Assembly: GCA_025934475.1 (NCBI GenBank)
Contig: JAICXZ010000259.1
Coordinates: 1-5,555, forward strand
DNA length: 5,555 bases
Reading direction: 5' to 3'
Source of the DNA: Mucilaginibacter sp.
GTDB taxonomy: Bacteria > Bacteroidota > Bacteroidia > Sphingobacteriales > Sphingobacteriaceae
Below are positions 1 through 5,555 of the stretch, in pieces (positions within the stretch are counted from its first letter, which is position 1; every line of letters starts with the position of its first letter). Under the pieces are notes generated by a model, which saw only the letters and a program-made list of their open reading frames with translations, was not told where the DNA came from and did no database searches. The position numbers were made by a program, and so were the translations under genes.

Positions 1-1
1 C

Positions 2-1207
2 AATGTGCTGGGTAGTCTGGATATTTATTTAGAGCAGTTTGAAAAGAATGCGTTGGCCAATGGAGTTCATATTCATTGGGCAACGGACGCTGAAGAGCAC
101 AATAAAATCGTTCACCAGCTTTTAACAAAAAAATCCATCAACCGGATGGTTAAAAGTAAGTCGATGCTGACTGAAGAATGCGGATTAAACGATTACCTGG
201 CTGACAACGGTATCGAAGTTATCGATTCCGATCTCGGCGAGCGTATCGTTCAATTAGCTAAAGAACATCCAAGCCACATCGTATTGCCGTGTATCCATAA
301 AAAGAAAGAGGAGATCGGCGAACTTTTTCATGAGCATTTGGGTACACCAGCAGGTGTTTCTGATCCCCAATTCCTGACAGAAACTGCAAGACAGCATTTG
401 CGCGAAGTATTTTTGACCAGAAGGGCAGCTTTAACCGGTGTCAACTTCGCTATCGCTGAAACCGGCGAATTTGTAGTTTGCACCAATGAAGGCAACGCTG
501 ATATGGGTGCTCACCTGGCCGATATCCATATTGCCAGTATGGGAATTGAAAAGCTTATCCCTGAGAGGAAACATCTCGGCGTTTTTCTGCGACTCCTAAC
601 CCGCAGCGCAACAGGACAGCCAATAACCACTTATTCGAGCCACTTCAAAAGTCCGGCTGAGGGTAAGGAAATGCACATCATCCTGGTGGATAACGGCCGC
701 ACAACCCAACTGGGTCGCGAAGACTTCAGGAATTCATTGAAATGTATCCGCTGCGGCGCTTGCATGAACACTTGCCCGGTATACCGCCGTAGCGGAGGGC
801 ACAGTTATCAGAATGCGATTGCCGGGCCGATTGGATCAATACTGGCGCCAAATCTTGATATGGAAGCACATGCCGATCTGCCATTTGCATCGACACTTTG
901 CGGATCGTGTTCCAATGTGTGCCCGGTCAAGATCAATATTCACGAACAGTTATATAAGTGGCGGCAGGTAATTGTGCAGTCGGGTAAAGCACCGGTAGGC
1001 AAAAAAATGACGATGAAGGCGATGGATATTACACTTTCGTCTCCGGGCGCTTATCGATTTGCTGGAAAAGCGGGCCGACTGGCTTTGAAATTCATTCCTT
1101 TTGCCGTTAATAATAATCTGAACCCGTGGTACAAGCACCGCGAAATGCCCGAGCCTCCGGCTCAGTCGTTCCGGGAATGGTATCGCAGTAATCGTAACAG
1201 CAAATAG
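2..1207 (+). CDS. lutB: LutB-type lactate utilisation iron-sulfur protein, 5' end cut by the window
   Basis: This is the C-terminal 401 residues of a LutB/YkgF-family protein, the subunit of the cytoplasmic LutABC complex that combines a LUD (DUF162) domain with ferredoxin-type clusters and takes part in oxidation of L-lactate to pyruvate. Residue 1 here is the AAT codon at 2-4. The LUD part spans about residues 30-228 and includes the family pattern AETGEFVVCTNEGNAD near 152-167. Two cluster motifs follow: C248-x2-C251-x2-C254-x3-C258-P and C300-x2-C303-x3-C307-P, as usual for LutB. After them comes the family's basic C-terminal tail. The frame is open to the left edge. The GTG at 5-7 lies inside a conserved stretch and is read here as valine, not a start, so the true start and roughly the first 60-70 residues lie outside. 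The TAG stop at 1205-1207 is followed within a few bases by lutC. Identification is firm at family level; lactate as the substrate is inferred from the family. Confidence 0.93.
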   Translation, partial: NVLGSLDIYLEQFEKNALANGVHIHWATDAEEHNKIVHQLLTKKSINRMVKSKSMLTEECGLNDYLADNGIEVIDSDLGERIVQLAKEHPSHIVLPCIHKKKEEIGELFHEHLGTPAGVSDPQFLTETARQHLREVFLTRRAALTGVNFAIAETGEFVVCTNEGNADMGAHLADIHIASMGIEKLIPERKHLGVFLRLLTRSATGQPITTYSSHFKSPAEGKEMHIILVDNGRTTQLGREDFRNSLKCIRCGACMNTCPVYRRSGGHSYQNAIAGPIGSILAPNLDMEAHADLPFASTLCGSCSNVCPVKINIHEQLYKWRQVIVQSGKAPVGKKMTMKAMDITLSSPGAYRFAGKAGRLALKFIPFAVNNNLNPWYKHREMPEPPAQSFREWYRSNRNSK

Positions 1208-1212
1208 TCGTG

Positions 1213-1824
1213 ATGGAAAATACAAGCAGCAGGGAAGCGATTTTAGCAAAGGTTCGCAGAAACAAGCCAGGTGCGACGGCAATGCCAGATATTGATTTCC
1301 TGGAGAAAAACGTGAACGGATCGCTCGCAAAACTTTCGGCTATGCTGGACACAATCGGCGGTAAGCTGTTTCAGGTAAATGATTGGACCGAGATAGTTTT
1401 AACTATCAGAGCTCAACATCCAGGCGATGGAACTATTTACAGTCCGATACCGGAGGTGCAGCATATAACTGGCCAAATCAACCAGGATGAGTTTGACGGC
1501 CATAACCTTGCAAACGTTGAAGTTGGTATCGTAAAAGCTCATTTTGCAGTAACCGAAAACGGCGCAGTTTGGGTAACCGACGATCAATTGGGTAATCGCG
1601 CACTGCCGTTTATTTGTCAGCACCTGGCTGCGGTAATAAATGAAGATGAAATCTTGCCTACTATGCATGAGGCTTATATGCGTAGTGCCGGACATCAATA
1701 TCAATATGGTGCCTTTATTGCCGGGGCTTCAAAAACAGCAGATATCGAACAGTCGTTAGTGCTTGGTGCGCATGGCCCACGAAGTATGATGGTGTTTGTG
1801 TTGGGTAAGGGGGAGGCTCTATAG
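1213..1824 (+). CDS. lutC: LutC-type lactate utilisation protein (LUD domain)
   Basis: This is a complete 203-residue LutC/YkgG-family protein, the small LUD-domain subunit of the LutABC L-lactate oxidation system, expected in the cytoplasm. Its N-terminus (SSREAILAKVR, residues 5-15) is the usual LutC leader helix. The LUD core runs from about residue 60 to the end. Its two characteristic stretches are visible: AHFAVTENGAVWV at 109-121, and the segment 171-197 containing SKTADIEQSLVLGAHGPR. It has no cluster-binding cysteine motif, and the length is normal for the family. I chose ATG at 1213. The GTG immediately before it (1210) would add one residue and cannot be excluded. No Shine-Dalgarno sequence is visible. 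With only 5 bases after the lutB stop, translation is probably coupled to lutB. The gene ends 8 bases from the stop of the opposing rubredoxin gene. Confidence 0.93.
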   Translation: MENTSSREAILAKVRRNKPGATAMPDIDFLEKNVNGSLAKLSAMLDTIGGKLFQVNDWTEIVLTIRAQHPGDGTIYSPIPEVQHITGQINQDEFDGHNLANVEVGIVKAHFAVTENGAVWVTDDQLGNRALPFICQHLAAVINEDEILPTMHEAYMRSAGHQYQYGAFIAGASKTADIEQSLVLGAHGPRSMMVFVLGKGEAL

Positions 1825-1832
1825 CAGACTTG
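1825..1832. other. 8-base gap between convergent stop codons
   Basis: The lutC stop (TAG, 1822-1824) and the stop of the leftward rubredoxin gene (TAA on the - strand, + positions 1833-1835) face each other across 8 bases. No GC-rich stem followed by a T-run is visible on either strand nearby. The only symmetry is the short AT-rich TTGTT-A-AACAA at 1830-1840, which has too small a loop for a hairpin terminator. Transcripts from both sides probably run into the opposing gene or end by another mechanism. Confidence 0.8.
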
Positions 1833-3272
1833 TTAAACAAACGCTTCAATAATCGCAAATTCCTCTTTAGTGGATTCGCAAAGCGGACAAGTATAATTCT
1901 CAATACTTTCAAATCGTGTGCCTGCTGAGATGCCGTTCAACTCATCACCATATCGTTCATCATAAATGCTCAGGCAATTTTTGCATTGGTGCACAAGACG
2001 ATGACTGATTTTTTCGTTGCTTTCTTTTGATTGTTTTTTAGAATCAATAATGACTGAATCCTTAACGGAGATCGAGTAATAATATTCACACAGATCGGCA
2101 AGGTTAGGAGCGAGGTCTTCTGTCTCAAGCCCTTCTTTATAAACCACAAAATCTTTATTGTTCGGGTTGAAATCACGTGTATGCTGTATGGCGAATATAC
2201 CCGGCGATTGTTTTTTGATTGCCACAGATGCTAATAGCCCCGTTTTTGGTTGGGTCTTGATGGCAAAGCTCAACCGGTAAGTCCGAAGATCGGATTCCTC
2301 AAATTCGCGAACCAGGTGATGCTTCAGGTTAAGGCCCTCTTCACACAGGTCCTCAATCTGCCAGTTAAGCTCATTTGCGGCATGGCGTACGTTGAGACGG
2401 TATTTATCCAGGATATATCCCCATTCGATGCGGTCAGCCTGCTCAATGCCTTTGATGATGATCGATTTCCAGGGCGTTGTGTAGATCTGGCCGATCCTGG
2501 TTTTGATACAGAGTGTGCAAACATCTTTCAGGAATTCCAGCGGAAATAGCTCGTTACGGCGGTAAATGCCGAGCCAGTACCTGCTGTTGCCATATTTGTT
2601 AAAGCCCTCGTAGTAGGGCAGGTAAAAGTCGGGCAGTTTGAGCGGTTCGCTTTTATGGTTTAGCGCTGTCGGGATTTTTGAGCTCACCATTTTGTAAAAG
2701 AACAACTCGTTTACTTTCTGCTGATCAAAAAAGTGCTCTTTCTGACTGAAAATAACGTCTTCCGCAATTTTCGCCAACAGGGCTATGTCATCCGAGTAGA
2801 CAAGTGACGGCCAGTGGTAAAACTGGTTTGTTTTTGGAAAACGGATATAAAAATGCCAGTAATTGCTTACGTCCGAAGAGATGAAATTGAGGTTGCCGCT
2901 AAAGAACGGCACAAAAGTTTGCTGCTGGTCAACGAGGTTTATCTTGAGTTTGGGCTGATGATTGAACAGGTCGAAAATGTCCCTGTAAACGCCTTCTTTT
3001 AACCAGCTTTCATTGCTAAAAATTGTATCGCAAACGTACGAGCTGATGATATTTGCATGCTCGTCAGTATCCACCTCGTAAGCGATGCCCATGCGCAACA
3101 TTTCCATCTCCAGATTTTCGAGGTCGCTGTTTTTTATGCTGAAATAGAGTTGTTGGCGATTCCCGAAGCGTACGTGTTTTGCTCCGGCGCTTTCGGCGAT
3201 CAGTAATATTTCATACAAATCGCCCGCCGCAACGTAGCCTCCTGTGAGATTTATTTTGATGATATGCTCCAT
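1833..3272 (-). CDS. Rubredoxin-tailed nitrite/sulfite-reductase-like protein lacking siroheme-cluster ligands
   Basis: This is a complete 479-residue protein starting at ATG (3272-3270). The C-terminus is a clear rubredoxin domain (about 428-472): C430-x2-C433, then YDERYGDELNGISAGTRF (437-454), then C462-P-L-C465, four cysteines for one Fe. The rest resembles the doubled nitrite/sulfite reductase architecture. Repeat 1 starts with a ferredoxin-like half-domain (about 5-65; GGYVAAGDLYEILLIAE, and RFGNRQQLYF like the R-x-T-x-R-Q stretch of NiR/SiR). Repeat 2 begins near 230 (TTPWKSIIIKGI at 265-276, recalling the TPW[RK] stretch of CobG). The only other cysteines are 81, 252, 255, 310 and 395, so no C-x5-C plus C-x3-C set exists for a siroheme-[4Fe-4S] centre. 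No signal peptide or membrane segment is seen, so it is probably cytoplasmic. It lies 6 bases downstream of the nitrate reductase fusion, presumably in one operon. It is probably an electron carrier or partner for that enzyme; the function is inferred. The rubredoxin call is sure, the reductase-like fold moderately so. Confidence 0.85.
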   Translation of the reverse strand: MEHIIKINLTGGYVAAGDLYEILLIAESAGAKHVRFGNRQQLYFSIKNSDLENLEMEMLRMGIAYEVDTDEHANIISSYVCDTIFSNESWLKEGVYRDIFDLFNHQPKLKINLVDQQQTFVPFFSGNLNFISSDVSNYWHFYIRFPKTNQFYHWPSLVYSDDIALLAKIAEDVIFSQKEHFFDQQKVNELFFYKMVSSKIPTALNHKSEPLKLPDFYLPYYEGFNKYGNSRYWLGIYRRNELFPLEFLKDVCTLCIKTRIGQIYTTPWKSIIIKGIEQADRIEWGYILDKYRLNVRHAANELNWQIEDLCEEGLNLKHHLVREFEESDLRTYRLSFAIKTQPKTGLLASVAIKKQSPGIFAIQHTRDFNPNNKDFVVYKEGLETEDLAPNLADLCEYYYSISVKDSVIIDSKKQSKESNEKISHRLVHQCKNCLSIYDERYGDELNGISAGTRFESIENYTCPLCESTKEEFAIIEAFV

Positions 3273-3278
3273 AACCGT

Positions 3279-5555
3279 CTATCCTTGTGGAACCAAATTT
3301 TTTAATGCCTCTTCCAGTAATCGTTTTACTTCCGGTCTGCACGAGCCGCAGCCAGTTCCGGCACCGGTCGACGCACACAAATCCTTCATATTGTCGCAGC
3401 CTTCCGCAATTTTTTTATTGATGTTTTCACTACCGACATTGTTGCAGCTGCAAACCAGTTTACCCAACACCGGATCGGCTTTATTACCGCTTCTCAATAG
3501 CTGCAGGCGTTTCTCGCTAAGCTCGATCTTGTTGGCTATCAGCTCCTTAAATTCAAGGAACTCGCTTTTGTCGCCTATGAGCGTAGCACCCACCAGCTTA
3601 TCCTCGTGAATGATGCATTTTTTGTAATAGCGCTTGACCTTGTCGATGAAAATGATCTCCTCATAGTTGCCGTCCGCAGGGGACTCCGACATGCCGATGC
3701 TGCACAGGTCAAAACCATGGATCTTGATTATATTCATCAGGGTCGTTCCTTTATAGTAGCTGGCGATGTCGCCGTTGAGGTATTTGGCAACTACCTCAGC
3801 TTGTTGCTCGGCAGCAGCAGTGAAACCGTAAAGATTGCCCTCGTGCTCGGCAATTTCACCAACGGCATAAATGTCCGGGTCGCTGGTTTGCATGCGTTCG
3901 TTAACGATAACGCCCCGCTTGCAATCGATACCACTGTTTTTGGCTATCTCGATATTCGGCGAGGTGCCGATGGCAATGATCATCGCATCGCAATCAATTT
4001 TACGCCCGCTTCGCAAGCCTATTCCCGATAGTTTGGAACGACCGTAGTACAACTGCACCTCGTCGTTGTAATAAATATCGCAACCCTGGTCGGCCATTTC
4101 TTCGCTCAGCAATTGGCTGCCAAGTGCGTCCAGTTGTTTGTTAAGGAACCGTGATGTACGATGAATGATAGTAACCCGCGTCCCCATTTCCCGAAGCGCG
4201 GCTGCCATCTCGAGACCAAGCAGGCCACCGCCAACGATCACTACATGCCCATCGGCCGGCATATGCTTTTTGAAATTATCGGCATCGGTCCGGCTGCGCA
4301 TTGTGAATATGCCAGGAAGGATAGGAACATTCTTTGGCCGTGCAGGGCGACTACCGGTAGCCAGTATCAAAATATCGTACGAGTATTTGAGTCCGCGTGA
4401 ATCGGTAACCTGCTTATTAGCGCGGTCAATCCGTTCAACACTAACTCCTTTCAGCATCCGGATGTTGTAAGCCGGCTCTTCCGAGTCTTTCATTTTCACC
4501 AATTGTTCCCATTGCAGCTCGCCGCTGATATAGTCGGGCAGTTGCACGCGGTTATAGAAAGGAAAATTCTCTTTGCTGAAAATGGTGATCTCGTCGTCCG
4601 GGTTCAGTTCGCGGTAAGATTTTACAAAACCGAATGATCCGGCGCCCGCACCGACCACAATAATGCGCTGATGCGGCTTTTTGTATTTCTGGATATTAAC
4701 CGCGCAGTATTTAAAATCGGGCTCTTTGGAGATAGGATCGACGATATCATTTGTGACATTATTGGCGCGATTAAGATCGTTGCCTAAAATCTTGCCCCAA
4801 TGCATTGGAAGGAAAATGACGCCCTTCTTGATACCTGGAGTGACCTTCGCTTTCACCCGTACTTCGCCCCGAAGCGACTTGATAATCGCCACGTCGCCAT
4901 CATTCAATTTCAACGCCCTGGCATCGGCCGGATTGATCTCGACAAACGCTTCCTTCAGGTGCTGATTGAGCTTATTCACCTTGCTGGTTTTGCTCATGGT
5001 ATGCCACTGGTCGCGGATACGGCCGGTGGTCAGGATAAAAGGATAATCATGATTTGTCCTTTCGCTCGAATGCGAATCCGGCACATCATGAATGATCGCC
5101 TTCTGCGAGTAAGTATAAAAAGCCTTATCGCTAAACAGTCGCGGCGTACCCACTGCTTTCGCCTTCTTTTTATAGGGCCATTGTACCGAGCCTTGTTCTT
5201 TGATGATGTCATGACTCAGGCCGCTGATGTCAATATTAGTTTTGGAGGTTAATCGGGCATGTTCAGCGTAAATAGATGCTGCATTCTCAAAATCGAAACC
5301 CTTATAGCCCATTTTCTGCGCAAAGCGGCAAATGATCTCCGAATCCGGCATTGCTTCACCCGGTGGCTCCACAATCTTGTTCAGATAGCTTATGCGCCTT
5401 TCGGAATTGGTCATGGTGCCTTCCTTCTCGGCCCAGGCGGCTGCGGGAAGGATTACATCCGCAAAAGCTAATGTTTCTGGCTTGTTGCTGATCTCCTGCA
5501 CCACCACAAACTTGGCCTTTTTCAAAGCCTGCTCTACCTGGCGTACATTCGGCAG
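3279..5555 (-). CDS. NAD(P)H-dependent assimilatory nitrate reductase, NasA-type molybdopterin subunit fused to a NirB/NasC-like diaphorase; 5' end cut by the window
   Basis: The C-terminal 758 residues of a large fusion enzyme are visible (residue 1 is the codon at 5555-5553). Residues 1-288 match the C-terminal half of NasA/NarB assimilatory nitrate reductases: FADVILPAAAWAEKEGTMTN (31-50), SERR (51-54), and the molybdopterin-dinucleotide-binding part (about 172-288) with TGRIRDQWHTM (177-187) and LPMHWG (249-254). After a linker of about 8 residues comes an FAD/NAD(P) oxidoreductase of the NirB/NasC/rubredoxin-reductase type: GAGAGSFG (302-309, FAD), FPFYNRVQLP (331-340), ATGSRP (399-404), GGGLLGLE (442-449, NAD(P)), YAVGEIAEH (563-571, FAD). 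A rubredoxin-reductase-like C-terminal subdomain spans about 598-678. A BFD-type [2Fe-2S] domain ends the protein, with C702-x-C704 and C736-x2-C739. There is no siroheme domain, so this is not a nitrite reductase. The frame is open to the right edge; the TTG at 5525 lies inside the conserved domain and is not a start. The N-terminal [4Fe-4S] and molybdenum domains lie outside. It would reduce nitrate to nitrite in the cytoplasm. Confidence 0.9.
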   Translation of the reverse strand: MPNVRQVEQALKKAKFVVVQEISNKPETLAFADVILPAAAWAEKEGTMTNSERRISYLNKIVEPPGEAMPDSEIICRFAQKMGYKGFDFENAASIYAEHARLTSKTNIDISGLSHDIIKEQGSVQWPYKKKAKAVGTPRLFSDKAFYTYSQKAIIHDVPDSHSSERTNHDYPFILTTGRIRDQWHTMSKTSKVNKLNQHLKEAFVEINPADARALKLNDGDVAIIKSLRGEVRVKAKVTPGIKKGVIFLPMHWGKILGNDLNRANNVTNDIVDPISKEPDFKYCAVNIQKYKKPHQRIIVVGAGAGSFGFVKSYRELNPDDEITIFSKENFPFYNRVQLPDYISGELQWEQLVKMKDSEEPAYNIRMLKGVSVERIDRANKQVTDSRGLKYSYDILILATGSRPARPKNVPILPGIFTMRSRTDADNFKKHMPADGHVVIVGGGLLGLEMAAALREMGTRVTIIHRTSRFLNKQLDALGSQLLSEEMADQGCDIYYNDEVQLYYGRSKLSGIGLRSGRKIDCDAMIIAIGTSPNIEIAKNSGIDCKRGVIVNERMQTSDPDIYAVGEIAEHEGNLYGFTAAAEQQAEVVAKYLNGDIASYYKGTTLMNIIKIHGFDLCSIGMSESPADGNYEEIIFIDKVKRYYKKCIIHEDKLVGATLIGDKSEFLEFKELIANKIELSEKRLQLLRSGNKADPVLGKLVCSCNNVGSENINKKIAEGCDNMKDLCASTGAGTGCGSCRPEVKRLLEEALKNLVPQG
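3282..3286 (-). promoter_or_regulatory. Ribosome binding site (AAGGA) of the rubredoxin-tailed gene
   Basis: On the - strand, AAGGA lies 9 bases before the ATG at 3272. It sits within the last two sense codons of the upstream fusion gene (CAA GGA, then the TAG stop). It supports this start and suggests translational coupling, because ribosomes finishing the fusion gene stop within reach of the next start. Confidence 0.55.

Noticed and set aside
5..7. GTG as the start of the lutB-type gene
   Set aside because: The frame is open to the window edge (AAT codon at 2-4), and the residues here belong to the middle of the LutB N-terminal region. The true start is outside the window.
950..1330. 126-codon open frame on the - strand across the lutB/lutC junction
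   Set aside because: It overlaps two clear genes and its translation resembles no protein family.
1830..1840. Inverted repeat TTGTT-A-AACAA as a possible terminator
   Set aside because: The arms are short and AT-rich, the spacer is one base, and no T-run follows. It is probably chance.
2038..2074. Frameshift or decay in the AT-rich segment before the rubredoxin domain
   Set aside because: The frame is intact, and the lysine/serine-rich stretch (about residues 400-425) reads as an ordinary linker between domains.
3606..4031. 141-codon open frame on the + strand, opposite the FAD/NAD(P) module
   Set aside because: It is a shadow of the well-supported - strand gene, with no recognisable domain.
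4800..5252. 150-codon open frame on the + strand, opposite the molybdopterin domain
   Set aside because: It is antisense to a conserved domain; the translation shows no family features.
5523..5525. TTG as the start of the nitrate reductase fusion
   Set aside because: Ten more codons are open to the edge (LPNVRQVEQA), continuous with the conserved molybdopterin domain. The codon is an internal leucine.
1..5555. Mobile elements, CRISPR arrays, tRNA or rRNA genes, long repeats
   Set aside because: None seen. Essentially the whole window is occupied by four conserved metabolic genes.

Overview
The window holds four protein-coding genes in two convergent pairs and has almost no non-coding DNA. 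The gene content suggests a member of the Bacteroidota, possibly a Sphingobacteriaceae-like soil or aquatic heterotroph. That placement is inferred from the gene pairing, the moderate GC content and the weak ribosome binding signals. No taxonomic marker gene is present.

Left part (about 2-1824, + strand): the 3' part of a lutB-type gene (LUD-domain protein with two [4Fe-4S] cluster motifs) is followed after a few bases by a lutC-type gene (LUD-domain protein). Together with LutA, presumably encoded just left of the window, they would form the LutABC system that oxidises L-lactate to pyruvate.

Right part (1833-5555, - strand): transcription runs from the right edge leftwards. First comes the C-terminal 758 residues of a large fusion enzyme. 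It has the C-terminal half of a NasA/NarB-type assimilatory nitrate reductase molybdopterin subunit, then a NirB/NasC/rubredoxin-reductase-like FAD/NAD(P)H module, then a terminal BFD-type [2Fe-2S] domain. Six bases after its stop, and read from an AAGGA ribosome binding site lying just upstream of that stop, is a 479-residue protein. It has two nitrite/sulfite-reductase-like repeats with no visible siroheme/[4Fe-4S] cysteine ligands and a C-terminal rubredoxin domain.

The likely working model is that the fusion enzyme takes electrons from NAD(P)H through FAD and [2Fe-2S] to its own molybdenum centre, so that one polypeptide carries both reductase subunits. The rubredoxin-tailed protein, made from the same transcript, would be an electron-transfer or assembly partner, possibly linking nitrate reduction to a nitrite reductase encoded elsewhere. 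The role of that second protein is the least understood point in the window. The two pairs meet tail to tail with only 8 bases between stop codons and no recognisable terminator hairpin.
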